Source of the DNA: Thalassobacter stenotrophicus
Lineage (GTDB): Bacteria; Pseudomonadota; Alphaproteobacteria; Rhodobacterales; Rhodobacteraceae
Assembly: GCF_001458315.1 (NCBI RefSeq)
Contig: NZ_CYRX01000033.1
Location: forward strand, 124,001 to 188,000
Reading direction: 5' to 3'
Length of the DNA stretch: 64,000 nt
Position numbers and translations under genes: made by a program. Under the pieces are notes generated by a model that saw nothing but the letters and a program-made list of their open reading frames with translations, did not search any database and had not been told where the DNA came from. This document shows, piece by piece, positions 34,532 through 43,296 of the stretch. Position 1 is the first letter of the stretch, and the number at the start of each line of letters is the position of its first letter.

Positions 34532-35389
34532 CTATTCTCCCGTTTCGATTTTCAGGTCAGGGTACATGCCCCACTCGGCCCAAGAGCCATCGTAGAGCGC
34601 ATGTGCGTCATGGCCGATCTGGGCCAGCGCGAGGTTAATGACAGCCGCCGTTACGCCGGAGCCGCATGTGGTGATCACGGGTTTGGACAGGTCCACGGAA
34701 GCATCGGTAAACACCTGACGCAGGGCGGGTGTGGGCAGCATTGTGCCGTCCTCAGCCAGGAGCGAGGTGTAGGGGATGTTGCGCGATCCGGGGATGTGGC
34801 CTGCGCGCAGACCGGCGCGCGGCTCAGGCGCTTCGCCCCGGAAACGTGCGGGCGCGCGGGCGTCCAGAATTTCGTGTGTGCCCAGTTTGGAGGCTTGGGC
34901 GACTTGGGTGACATCCTTCAACAGATGCGCCTGACGGGACACGGTCATGTGTCGGTCGCGCATCATGGGGGGCATGTCCTCGGTGGGGCGGCCCTCGGCC
35001 TGCCATTTGGCAAAGCCACCGTCCAGCACGGCCACGTCCTGCTTGCCCATCAGTTTGAACAGCCACCACAGGCGTGCGGCGGAAAACAGGCCCGCGCCGT
35101 CATAAACGACGACTTGGTGTCCATCTCCCACGCCCCATTTGCGCATGCGAGACATGAACTTTTCAACCGGTGGGGCGGTGTGTGGGATTGCGCTGCGCAG
35201 GTCCGAGACTTCGTCAATCGGGACAAACCGTGCGCCGGGAATGTGGGCGGCGTCGTATTCCGCCTTTGGGTCGCGGCCTGCGTCGGGCAGGTACCAGCTC
35301 ATGTCCAGAACACGCAGGTCCGGGTCGTTGAGATGGGCCTCAAGCCAGTCGGTGGATACGAGGATGCGGGGATCGTCAGCCATTGCCAT
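34532..35389 (-). CDS. sseA: 3-mercaptopyruvate sulfurtransferase
   Basis: 285 residues, two rhodanese domains. It moves sulfur from 3-mercaptopyruvate to thiol acceptors. The active-site loop TTCGSGVTAAV (about residues 235-245) is the CG-S/T-GVTA form of mercaptopyruvate enzymes rather than the thiosulfate rhodanese CRKGVTA. Linker and motif ARAPARFRGEAPEPRAGLRAGHIPGSRN lies before it. Either Met1 or Met3 could start. Followed after 3 bases by the aminotransferase, which could supply the 3-mercaptopyruvate by transaminating cysteine. Confidence 0.94.
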   Translation of the reverse strand: MAMADDPRILVSTDWLEAHLNDPDLRVLDMSWYLPDAGRDPKAEYDAAHIPGARFVPIDEVSDLRSAIPHTAPPVEKFMSRMRKWGVGDGHQVVVYDGAGLFSAARLWWLFKLMGKQDVAVLDGGFAKWQAEGRPTEDMPPMMRDRHMTVSRQAHLLKDVTQVAQASKLGTHEILDARAPARFRGEAPEPRAGLRAGHIPGSRNIPYTSLLAEDGTMLPTPALRQVFTDASVDLSKPVITTCGSGVTAAVINLALAQIGHDAHALYDGSWAEWGMYPDLKIETGE

Positions 35390-35473
35390 CGCCTCTTTAC
35401 GTCGGGGACCTTCCTACGCCGGGCTTGGCCCCCGTGCAAGGGCTCTGCAAGGGCCGTTCAAAAGCGGTGCGGA

Positions 35474-35956
35474 CTAGCCGCGTTCGCGCAACAGGCGGGC
35501 TTTTTGACGGTTCCAATCGCGCTTGGCAGAGGTCTCACGCTTGTCGTGATTTTTCTTACCCTTTGCGATGCCGATTTTGAGTTTCACCCGACCCGTGTGG
35601 TTGAAATACATAACCAGCGGCACGAGGGTATAGCCCTCTCGCTGGGTGGCGTTCCACAGTTTGGCCAGTTCCTTGCGCGACACCAGAAGTTTGCGGCGGC
35701 GGCGTTCTTCGTGGGGGAACATGCGGGCCTGCGGGTAGGGTGCGATATAGCTGTTCACAAGCCACAACTCGCCCTCATCCACCGAGGCATAGCTTTCGGC
35801 GACATTTGCCCCGCCTTCGCGTAGCGATTTGACCTCAGACCCCTGAAGGACGATGCCGCATTCGATGTCGTCCTCGATGGCATAGTCGTAGCGCGCGCGC
35901 CGGTTCTCGGCGACGACTTTGTAGTTCTTTTCCTCGGGGGTCTTGGGTTTGGCCAT
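35474..35956 (-). CDS. smpB: SsrA-binding protein SmpB
   Basis: 160 residues. It brings tmRNA to stalled ribosomes in trans-translation. The N-terminal [32 protein letters not shown], the beta-barrel core, the KKNHDKRE motif (residues about 134-141) and the basic C-terminal tail ARLLRERG are all standard. It follows the MFS gene by 32 bases in the same direction. arfB at 7.8 kb gives a second rescue route. Confidence 0.97.
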   Translation of the reverse strand: MAKPKTPEEKNYKVVAENRRARYDYAIEDDIECGIVLQGSEVKSLREGGANVAESYASVDEGELWLVNSYIAPYPQARMFPHEERRRRKLLVSRKELAKLWNATQREGYTLVPLVMYFNHTGRVKLKIGIAKGKKNHDKRETSAKRDWNRQKARLLRERG

Positions 35957-35988
35957 AACGGGGATGTATGCGCGCGGCTCTGGGATGT

Positions 35989-37152
35989 CTAGCCAGAGAG
36001 CCTGCGTGACAGCGTGATATGTGCGATTGCCAGTGTCGCCGCGAGGCCGCTGGCCAGCCCCAGCGCCTCAATCCCGAAGCGAGCGATGACCACGCCGCCC
36101 ATGCCCGAGCCGATGGCGGCACCAGCATAGACTGCGGCGGCATTGAGCGACAAAAGCACCGGGGCCGTTTCAGGGGATAGCGTCACAAGGCGGGTTTGTT
36201 GCGGCGCCATAAAGGACCAGCCACAGACCGACCAAAGTGCGACCAGCACCACAAACACCGGAAGCGGCAGGGGCAGCAGGCTGAACGGGACCATCAGCGC
36301 GGCCTGCGCACAGGACAAGACCAGCAAGGTGCGGGCGGGTCCAAGCCGCATGCTCATCCGGCCGCCCATCCAGTTGCCAACAACAGCGCCGACGCCAAAG
36401 ACGATCAACGATGCGGTTACCATGTTCCGCTCAAAGCCCATTTTGGCCTCTAGGAGGGGGGTGAAATAGGTATAAAGCGTATAGATCGCGCCAAGGAACG
36501 TCGCCGTGAATAGCACCGCAATCATAGCACGGGTGTCGCGCAGGGTTCGGCCCAGATCGCCAAGGCGCACGGGTTGGAACGACAGGCCAGCGGGGACGCG
36601 GAGCCACAAAAGCGCGAGCATCGGCAGGCCTAATGCCGTGACTGTCCAGAACGCCGCGCGCCAGCCGAACGTATAGGCGATGAAGCTGCCTGCCGGTACG
36701 CCGATGACCTGCGCCATGGTCATGCCAAAGAACACGCCGGCCAAGGCTTTGGCGCGGGCTTGGGGCGGGGCAAGGGCCGCCACGACTGCCGCTGTGATGG
36801 GCGTTGTGATGCCTGCCCCAGCTGCGGCCATCACACGGCTGGCCAGCAACAGTGTTTCATTTGGGGCGAGGGCGGCGATCAGGTTCGACAGTGTGAACAG
36901 GGCAAGCCCCGCAACCAATACGCGCCGCCGCCCGATCCCGCCTGTTAACGTCACCAACAGGGGCGACAGAACCGCATAAGATATCGCGTAGACGGTCAGC
37001 AGGAGGCCCGCCTCACCGGGGGTGAGGCCTAGGTCACTGGCCAATGGCATCAGCCCGCCGATCACGACAAAGGCGCCCATGCCGATGATGAAATTGGTGG
37101 CTGACAACAGCGGGATCAGCCCCTTGGGAATACCCGCTGCTGTGCCTGTCAT
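35989..37152 (-). CDS. MFS transporter (drug/sugar efflux type)
   Basis: 387 residues with twelve hydrophobic segments. The loop 2-3 motif is degenerate but [13 protein letters not shown] (about residues 67-79) is recognisable, and [31 protein letters not shown] (about 140-170) is the antiporter motif C region of the AraJ/SotB-like DHA1 exporters. Substrate unknown. It starts 11 bases after dapA on the same strand, so it is likely co-transcribed with dapA and smpB. Confidence 0.9.
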   Translation of the reverse strand: MTGTAAGIPKGLIPLLSATNFIIGMGAFVVIGGLMPLASDLGLTPGEAGLLLTVYAISYAVLSPLLVTLTGGIGRRRVLVAGLALFTLSNLIAALAPNETLLLASRVMAAAGAGITTPITAAVVAALAPPQARAKALAGVFFGMTMAQVIGVPAGSFIAYTFGWRAAFWTVTALGLPMLALLWLRVPAGLSFQPVRLGDLGRTLRDTRAMIAVLFTATFLGAIYTLYTYFTPLLEAKMGFERNMVTASLIVFGVGAVVGNWMGGRMSMRLGPARTLLVLSCAQAALMVPFSLLPLPLPVFVVLVALWSVCGWSFMAPQQTRLVTLSPETAPVLLSLNAAAVYAGAAIGSGMGGVVIARFGIEALGLASGLAATLAIAHITLSRRLSG

Positions 37153-37163
37153 GGAGGGCTGGC

Positions 37164-38036
37164 TCAGTTCAGCAGTCCCGCGTGACGCAGGCCCGCGCGC
37201 AGTTTTTCGCGGGTGGGTTCGGTCACGGGCAGAAGGGGCAGGCGCAGTTCGCCGTCGATCAGGCCCAACTCTTCGAGCGCGGCCTTGGCACCGGCCAGAC
37301 CCGGCTCGGTGAAGATCGCGTCATGCAGGGGCATCAGCCGGTCCTGAAGCGTGAGCGCGGTTGCGTAATCACCCTTGAGGCAGGCCTCTTGCAGTTGGCT
37401 GCACAGTTTGGGTGCGACGTTCGCGGTGACCGAGATACAGCCCGTGCCGCCTTGGGCGTTAAAGCCGTGTGCGGTTGCGTCCTCGCCCGACAGCTGGATG
37501 AAATCCGGGCCGCAGGTCTGGCGCTGGGCGCAAACACGGGCCAGATCGCCGGTCGCGTCCTTGACCCCGATGATGTTGGGGTTCTTGGCCAAGTGGCCCA
37601 TGGTTTCGGGCGTCATATCCACGACGGAACGGCCGGGGATGTTGTAGATGATGATCGGAATGCCGATTGCGGCCAGCGCCTCGAAGTGGGCGATCAGACC
37701 GGCTTGGGTCGGCTTGTTGTAGTAGGGTGTCACCACAAGGGCGGCGGTCGCGCCGACGTCATGGGCGTGGCGGACCATCTCATAGGCTTCGGCCGTGTTG
37801 TTGGAACCTGCGCCCGCGACAACTGGAATGCGCCCTGCGGCGGCGGTGACCACAGCCTCTACCACTGCGTAGTGCTCTTCGTGGCTGAGCGTAGGGCTTT
37901 CGCCAGTGGTGCCAACGGGGACGAGCCCGTGCGAGCCTTCGGCGATGTGCCATTCGACCAGCTTCTTGAGCGTATCGAAGTCCACTGCGCCGTCTTTAAA
38001 CGGCGTGATCAGGGCAGGCATGGAACCTTTGAGCAT
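37164..38036 (-). CDS. dapA: 4-hydroxy-tetrahydrodipicolinate synthase
   Basis: 290 residues. The first committed step of the diaminopimelate/lysine path, condensing pyruvate with aspartate semialdehyde. [14 protein letters not shown] (about residues 42-55), [14 protein letters not shown] (about 105-118), the Tyr in [10 protein letters not shown] (about 131-140) and the Schiff-base Lys in [12 protein letters not shown] (about 155-166) are all present. It lies far from lysA at the window start. Divergent from the lytic transglycosylase gene. Confidence 0.96.
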   Translation of the reverse strand: MLKGSMPALITPFKDGAVDFDTLKKLVEWHIAEGSHGLVPVGTTGESPTLSHEEHYAVVEAVVTAAAGRIPVVAGAGSNNTAEAYEMVRHAHDVGATAALVVTPYYNKPTQAGLIAHFEALAAIGIPIIIYNIPGRSVVDMTPETMGHLAKNPNIIGVKDATGDLARVCAQRQTCGPDFIQLSGEDATAHGFNAQGGTGCISVTANVAPKLCSQLQEACLKGDYATALTLQDRLMPLHDAIFTEPGLAGAKAALEELGLIDGELRLPLLPVTEPTREKLRAGLRHAGLLN

Positions 38037-38184
38037 GATACGCTTCCTTTGATGAGGTGTGGTCGTGTGTGAATCGCGCGGAAACTAGCCGCGATGTGGG
38101 TCTTTAACAAGTTCGCTATTTGGCTTCCGGTGCGCGGGGCCTTAGCTATGTCGAAACAAGCGCGAATGCGGAGTGGTACAGGCG

Positions 38185-40119
38185 ATGATTTTACGGGCTT
38201 TTCTGGGCGCAGTGATGGTTTGCGCGTCTGTTGCCGGGGCTGCGGCGGACGCAAATTTGCGCGTGGCGATGGATGCGGTGCGCGCACAGGATTGGGATGC
38301 GGCGCGGGCGGCACAGTCGCGGATCACTGACCCCGCGGGGCGTGACGTCGTGAGCTGGTCGCTTCTGCGGGCGCGGCAGGGCAGCTTTGCGCAGGCGCAG
38401 GATTTTTTGGCGCGCAACGGTGATTGGCCGGGCCTGCCGTTGCTGCGCGCGCGGGTCGAGGCCGCGATTGCCCCCGACGCAAACCCTGATCGGGTGTTGC
38501 GATATTTTGCGCCCCGACCGCCCAGCACCGCCCAAGGTGCGCTGCGGTTTTCCGAGGCTTTGACGCGGCTCGGGGAGCGTGACGCCGCGCGGGCCGTGTT
38601 GATCCGGTATTGGCGCAATGAACCCATGGGGCCAGAGGACCACGCCCTGTTCATCATGGAGCACGGCGCAACGCTGGCCGCCCACCATCAGGTGCGGTTG
38701 GACAATCTGGCATGGGCCGGTGCGCAAGAGGCAGGCGCGTTGATGCTGCCGCTGGTGCCGGACGCGCAGGCCGCGTTGGCGCGCGCGCGGTTGGCTTTGC
38801 GCGCGGATCAAAACGGTGTGGATGCGTTGATCAATGCGGTGCCTGCGTCGCTGCGTGATGATCCCGGGCTTGCCTATGAACGGTTCCGTTGGCGTCTACG
38901 CAAGGGCCGTTTGGATGCCGCGATGGACCTGTTGTTTGGGGCCAGCCGTAGCGCAAAAACCTTGGGGCGCCCTGAGGTATGGGCCCAGCACCGAGAGCGC
39001 CTTGCGCGGCGATTGATGCAGGACGGGCGTGACCGCGATGCCTACCGCGTGGCGTCCGAGCATCGGATGACGGATGTGTCTGAGGTGGCGATGGCCGAAT
39101 GGCTTGCGGGCTATATCGCCCTGCGCAAGCTGAACGACGCCCCCCGCGCCGTGCAACATTTTGAGCGGTTCACGGCCGCCGTGGGCACCCCCATCAGTTT
39201 TGGCCGCGGTGGCTATTGGCTGGGTCGCGCGCAGGAGGCTGCGGGCAACCCAGAAGCCGCAGCGCAGGCCTATGCCTTTGGTGCACGGTTCCAAACCAGT
39301 TTCTATGGCCAGTTGGCGGCGGAACGCGCGGGGCTGGCCCCCGACCCGCTGCTAACGGGGCAAGAGGCGTTTGAGGATTACCGCACCGCGTCTTTTGCTG
39401 ACAGCTCCGTCCTGCGCGCGGCACTGGTGTTGCGCGATGCGGGTCAAGATGTCCTTGCAGAGCGGTTTTTCACCCACCTCACCGAAAGCCTGCCGCGCCG
39501 CGAAGTGGGCCAGTTGATTGAGCTGGTCCTAGAGCTGGAGGAGCCGCATATCGCGATCATGATCGGCAAACGCGCGGCCCAAGCAGGTGTGGAATTGCAC
39601 CGGGGCTACTATGCCGTGTTGCCAAAGTTGGTGGCCATGGATGGCCCTGTTGCGCCCGAATTGTCCCTGTCGATTGCGCGCCGCGAAAGCGAATTTGACC
39701 CCGTCGTGGTGTCGCCCGCAGGGGCACGTGGGTTGATGCAATTGATGCCCGGCACCGCAAAAGAAATGGCGCAAGACTTGGGAGAGGCCCATTCGCTGAG
39801 CCGTTTGCTGAGCGATCCAGTCTATAACGCGCGCCTCGGCACCGCCTATCTGGCGGAGCTTCAGCGCGAGTTTGGCGCGAATGTTGTGCTGGTGTCCGCG
39901 GCGTATAACGCAGGGCCCACACGGGCGCGCCGCTGGGTCAAGGAGTTGGGGCACCCCGGTGATCCTTCGGTTGATGTGGTCGATTGGATCGAGCACGTGC
40001 CGTTTACCGAGACGCGTAACTACATCATGCGCGTCTCCGAAAGCCTTGCGATTTATCGCGCGCGGCTGTCGGGGCAAACCGCGCCGCTGGGGTTGGGGGC
40101 TGCGCTTACGGCGCGCTGA
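38185..40119 (+). CDS. Soluble lytic murein transglycosylase (Slt70-like)
   Basis: 644 residues. Signal peptide at residues 1-19 (MILRAFLGAVMVCASVAGAAA). A long alpha-superhelical repeat domain (about 25-470) forms the Slt ring, followed by an SLT catalytic domain: SIARRESEFDPVVVSPAGARGLMQLMPGTA (about 493-522, catalytic Glu) and SAAYNAGPTRARRW (about 570-583). It cleaves glycan strands to 1,6-anhydro products in the periplasm. ATG at 38185 is preferred over GTG at 38173 because the signal peptide begins there. Its 3' end overlaps the convergent DMT gene by 14 bases. Confidence 0.93.
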   Translation: MILRAFLGAVMVCASVAGAAADANLRVAMDAVRAQDWDAARAAQSRITDPAGRDVVSWSLLRARQGSFAQAQDFLARNGDWPGLPLLRARVEAAIAPDANPDRVLRYFAPRPPSTAQGALRFSEALTRLGERDAARAVLIRYWRNEPMGPEDHALFIMEHGATLAAHHQVRLDNLAWAGAQEAGALMLPLVPDAQAALARARLALRADQNGVDALINAVPASLRDDPGLAYERFRWRLRKGRLDAAMDLLFGASRSAKTLGRPEVWAQHRERLARRLMQDGRDRDAYRVASEHRMTDVSEVAMAEWLAGYIALRKLNDAPRAVQHFERFTAAVGTPISFGRGGYWLGRAQEAAGNPEAAAQAYAFGARFQTSFYGQLAAERAGLAPDPLLTGQEAFEDYRTASFADSSVLRAALVLRDAGQDVLAERFFTHLTESLPRREVGQLIELVLELEEPHIAIMIGKRAAQAGVELHRGYYAVLPKLVAMDGPVAPELSLSIARRESEFDPVVVSPAGARGLMQLMPGTAKEMAQDLGEAHSLSRLLSDPVYNARLGTAYLAELQREFGANVVLVSAAYNAGPTRARRWVKELGHPGDPSVDVVDWIEHVPFTETRNYIMRVSESLAIYRARLSGQTAPLGLGAALTAR

Positions 40120-40969
40120 CCCGTTCGCGCCACAGGGTGAACAGGCCCGCGCCAATCACCACTGCGGCACCGATGACCAGCGGCCACGATAGGCTTTCGC
40201 CAAAGATCGTAAGTGCGATTGCTGAGGCAAAAACCAGTTGCAGATAGGCAAAGGGTTGCACGGCGCTTGCCTCGGCAAAGGCGTAGGTTTTGATCAGCGT
40301 GTAGTGGCCTATGGCGGCGGTGACGCACAGGATGCACATCCAGACCCAGTCCGAGCTGCTTATCGGTTCCCAGAACCAGATGCCGATGGTGGTGGTAAAG
40401 ACCGCGCCCACCGTGCCGGTCCAAAAGAACGAGGTGGCCGCACTGTCTTTGCGGGCGGCCAACCGGGTCAGCAGGTTATAGAGCGCGAACATCAGGGCTG
40501 CGAGCAGTGGGATCAGAGCGAGTGGTGAGAACACTTTTACCCCCGGTTGCAAGATGATGACCACGCCGACAAAGCCGATCCCGATCGCGGCCCAGCGGCG
40601 CCAGCCGACGGCCTCGCCCAAGACGGGGCCAGAAAGGGCCGCAACCAGCAGCGGATAGGCCGTGAAAATCACGTGGCTTTCCACAAGGCCCAAAAGGGTG
40701 AACGCGGTAATCATCACACAAATCTCAGAAGCGAGCAAAAAGCCCCGCACGGTTTGTAGCACCGGCTGTTGGGTGGCTGCGGCGGCGCGGATGCTGCCTG
40801 CCTGACGCTTGGCGATAGAGATCACAAAGGCCGCAAAGAACCAGTAGCGGATCATCACAATCATCAGAACGTTGTATTCGCCCGCAAGGTACCGGGAAAT
40901 CCCGTCTTGAGCGGCAAAGATGATGGTCGTGATGACCATCAGTCCGATGCCTTTTTGGGTGTCGGTCAT
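40106..40969 (-). CDS. DMT-superfamily EamA-type transporter
   Basis: 287 residues, ten hydrophobic segments in two EamA repeats (about residues 5-140 and 150-280). The conserved helix-end patterns GLVESHVIFTAYPLLVAALSGPVLGEAVGWRRWAA and the second-repeat YLQLVFASAIALTIFGESLSWPLVIGA are present. Metabolite exporter of unknown substrate. It starts 4 bases into mnmD's stop, so both minus-strand genes are coupled. Confidence 0.9.
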   Translation of the reverse strand: MTDTQKGIGLMVITTIIFAAQDGISRYLAGEYNVLMIVMIRYWFFAAFVISIAKRQAGSIRAAAATQQPVLQTVRGFLLASEICVMITAFTLLGLVESHVIFTAYPLLVAALSGPVLGEAVGWRRWAAIGIGFVGVVIILQPGVKVFSPLALIPLLAALMFALYNLLTRLAARKDSAATSFFWTGTVGAVFTTTIGIWFWEPISSSDWVWMCILCVTAAIGHYTLIKTYAFAEASAVQPFAYLQLVFASAIALTIFGESLSWPLVIGAAVVIGAGLFTLWRERVSAP

Positions 40970-41640
40970 GGTTTGGTTCCGCGGGTCATGTGGCGTTTGC
41001 GGCCAAAGCCCTCGGTGCGGGTGATGTCAAAGCCTGCCGCCTCTAGGGATTGGCGCACGTGACCTGCGGCGGTGTAGGTCGCACATGTGCCTTGTGGCGC
41101 GGTATGTGCGCCGACTTGGGCCATGAGGTCCGGTTCCCACAGCTCGGGATTTTTGGCGGGGGAAAACCCATCCAAAAACCATGCGTCCGCCGCGCCTGAC
41201 CATAGGGGCAGCATGGTGCGCGCGTCGCCCTTCCACAGGGTCAGGGTGATGGGGCCGAAATTGGCGCGGCTCAGGGGCCACGCTTTGACCAATTGCTCGG
41301 CCAAGGGGGCCAGTTCTGGAAACGCCAAAAGCGCTTGGGCCATGTCGCGGGTATCCAGCGGAAAGGCCTCAAAGCTGGTGAAATGGATCTGCCCGCCGTT
41401 GGTTTTGTAGTTGTCTGAGGTGATCCAAGCCTGCCACAGCGTTAGAAACGATAACCCGGTGCCAAAGCCCAGCTCGGCCACTTGGAACCCGTCGCGCAGG
41501 CGCGCGGGCAGACCGTTGCCGTCCAAGAACACATGCCGGGTCTCGGCCAAGCCCCCTTCGAGCGAAAAGTAAGGGTCATCAAAGCGATCGGACACTGGGG
41601 TTCCGTTTTCGCGCCAGCTGAGGGGGTTTTCGTTGGTCAT
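40966..41640 (-). CDS. mnmD: tRNA 5-methylaminomethyl-2-thiouridine methyltransferase domain protein MnmD
   Basis: 224 residues, equal to the N-terminal methyltransferase half of E. coli MnmC. It methylates nm5(s2)U34 to mnm5(s2)U34. QVAELGFGTGLSFLTLW (about residues 53-69) binds SAM, and WFLDGFSPAKNPELW (about 152-166) is the family's active-site block. N-terminal DPYFSLEGGLAETRHVFLDGNGL fits. The oxidoreductase half is a separate, divergent gene 45 bases away. The upstream frame extension to 42198 is antisense to that gene. Confidence 0.93.
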   Translation of the reverse strand: MTNENPLSWRENGTPVSDRFDDPYFSLEGGLAETRHVFLDGNGLPARLRDGFQVAELGFGTGLSFLTLWQAWITSDNYKTNGGQIHFTSFEAFPLDTRDMAQALLAFPELAPLAEQLVKAWPLSRANFGPITLTLWKGDARTMLPLWSGAADAWFLDGFSPAKNPELWEPDLMAQVGAHTAPQGTCATYTAAGHVRQSLEAAGFDITRTEGFGRKRHMTRGTKP

Positions 41641-41685
41641 ATCGTCCTGTAGGCCCATCTGAACAATGCGGCAAGAGGTGTGGCG

Positions 41686-42708
41686 ATGGTCGATGTAACA
41701 GTGCGTGGCGCAGGAATTTTTGGGCTGTCGGTGGCATGGGCCTGCGCGCGGCGGGGTGCGCGGGTGCAGGTGGTTGATCCTCATGGCGTGGGGGCAGGGT
41801 CCTCGGGTGGGATCGTCGGGGCATTGGCGCCGCATACGCCCGAAAACTGGAACCCGAAAAAGGCGTTTCAATTCGACAGTCTGATGATGGCGCAGGCGTG
41901 GTGGGATGAGATCGCAGATGTCAGCGGCCTGCCCACCGGTTACGCGCGCAGCGGCCGCGTTCAGCCTGTGTTGGATGCGCGCGGGCTGGAACTGGCGCAG
42001 GCCCGGGCTGAAGGCGCCAAGACGCTGTGGCAGGGTAAGGCGGTGTGGTCCGTTGAGGCCGCCTCGGGTGAATGGTGCCCGCAATCGCCCACGGGCATGG
42101 TTATCCGCGATACGCTGTCGGGGCGGTTGCATCCGCGTATGGCGTCGCGGGCGTTGGCGGGGTGTTTGCCGCCCGTCGTGGCCGAGGCTCCGGACCAAGG
42201 TGCGGTCGTTTGGGCCACGGGGTGGCGCGGGTTGTTGGACCTGTCAGACCGGTTTGGTCGGATGATGGGTGCAGGCGTCAAAGGGCAATCCGCGCTCTTG
42301 CGTTATGATGCCCGCGATGCGCCGCAGTTGTTTGCCGATGCGCTGCACATTGTGCCGCATGCGGATGGCACGGTGGCGATTGGCTCAACATCCGAGCGAG
42401 AGTTCGACGCGCCCGATACCTGTGACGATCAGCTGGATGATGTGATTGCGCGCGCGCTGTCCGCGTTTCCGGTGCTGGAGGGGGCTGAGGTGATTGAGCG
42501 ATGGGCTGGTGTACGCCCGCGTGCCCGCAGCCGCGCCCCGATGTTGGGCGCATGGCCCGACCGGCCCGGGCACTTTATCGCCAACGGTGGTTTCAAAATC
42601 GGCTTTGGCATGGCCCCCAAGGTGGCAGAGGTCATGGCCGATTTGGTGCTTGAGGGTCGCGATACGATCCCCCAAGGCTTTCGGGTTGAGGATAATTTGC
42701 CCGCTTAG
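41686..42708 (+). CDS. FAD-dependent oxidoreductase, MnmC C-terminal-domain-like
   Basis: 340 residues, DAAO/glycine-oxidase fold. N-terminal Rossmann motif VRGAGIFGLSVAWACARRGARVQVVD (G-x-G-x-x-G), GAGSSGGIVGALAPHTPENWN, and C-terminal RPRARSRAPMLGAWPDRPGHFIANGGFKIGFG (about residues 283-314). In E. coli MnmC this domain oxidatively removes the carboxymethyl group of cmnm5U34. The divergent mnmD next door supports that role, although amino-acid oxidase function is possible. ATG at 41686 or GTG at 41680. Confidence 0.82.
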   Translation: MVDVTVRGAGIFGLSVAWACARRGARVQVVDPHGVGAGSSGGIVGALAPHTPENWNPKKAFQFDSLMMAQAWWDEIADVSGLPTGYARSGRVQPVLDARGLELAQARAEGAKTLWQGKAVWSVEAASGEWCPQSPTGMVIRDTLSGRLHPRMASRALAGCLPPVVAEAPDQGAVVWATGWRGLLDLSDRFGRMMGAGVKGQSALLRYDARDAPQLFADALHIVPHADGTVAIGSTSEREFDAPDTCDDQLDDVIARALSAFPVLEGAEVIERWAGVRPRARSRAPMLGAWPDRPGHFIANGGFKIGFGMAPKVAEVMADLVLEGRDTIPQGFRVEDNLPA

Positions 42709-43235
42709 GTGGCTGCTGCCTTAAGCGCGTCCATCAACCGCTTGAGCCCGTCCAGCCCGCGCCCTTCTTTGAGGCGTCCATCCTCGGTGAACTCATTGAA
42801 GTTGCTGCCGATCAAGACCTCGGGCCCCGGCAGAACATGCGCCTGAAAAGGCATCAGGCACAGGCGCGTGGCGTATTGCGCGCGTTCTCCGCCGGAGCGG
42901 CCCGCCGTCGCCGACAGGATCGCGACGGGCTTGCCTGCCCAAGGGGCATCTTTGGTCCGGCTCACCCAGTCGAGCGCGTTTTTGAGCACGCCAGACAGGG
43001 ACTTGTTGTATTCTGGGGTCACGACCAGCACCGCGCTGGCGGTTTTGATCTGGTCGGCAAGGGTCTGGACATCCGCCGGGATGCCCTCGGCCTCTTCTAG
43101 GTCGCCGTCATACAGCGGCAGGCGCAAATTGCCCTCAACAAAGGGGCCGCCGTACTGCAACGCGGCCTCGCGCATCAGTTTGAGGTTAAAGCTGTCGCGG
43201 CGCAGTGATCCGCAAAGTCCCAGAAGATGTGACAT
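42705..43235 (-). CDS. NADPH-dependent FMN reductase
   Basis: 176 residues, flavodoxin-like fold. Phosphate loop LCGSLRRDSFNLKLM (about residues 6-20) and VTPEYNKSLSGVLKNALDWVSR (about 72-93) are the two signatures of the ChrR/ArsH-like FMN reductase family, which reduces FMN, quinones or chromate. Start at MSHLLGLCGS; the upstream stretch crosses the divergent gene's promoter. It overlaps the stop of the FAD oxidoreductase by 4 bases, tail to tail. Confidence 0.92.
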   Translation of the reverse strand: MSHLLGLCGSLRRDSFNLKLMREAALQYGGPFVEGNLRLPLYDGDLEEAEGIPADVQTLADQIKTASAVLVVTPEYNKSLSGVLKNALDWVSRTKDAPWAGKPVAILSATAGRSGGERAQYATRLCLMPFQAHVLPGPEVLIGSNFNEFTEDGRLKEGRGLDGLKRLMDALKAAAT

Positions 43236-43296
43236 GGTGTTTTCCTTACCCGTTGGCTGTGTCACAGATAAGCCAAATGACGGGGAGACAAGGTTC

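Noticed and set aside
42868-43296. N-terminal extension of the ThDP enzyme to 687 residues
   Set aside because: It is antisense to the FMN reductase; the ATG at 43297 gives the normal family start.
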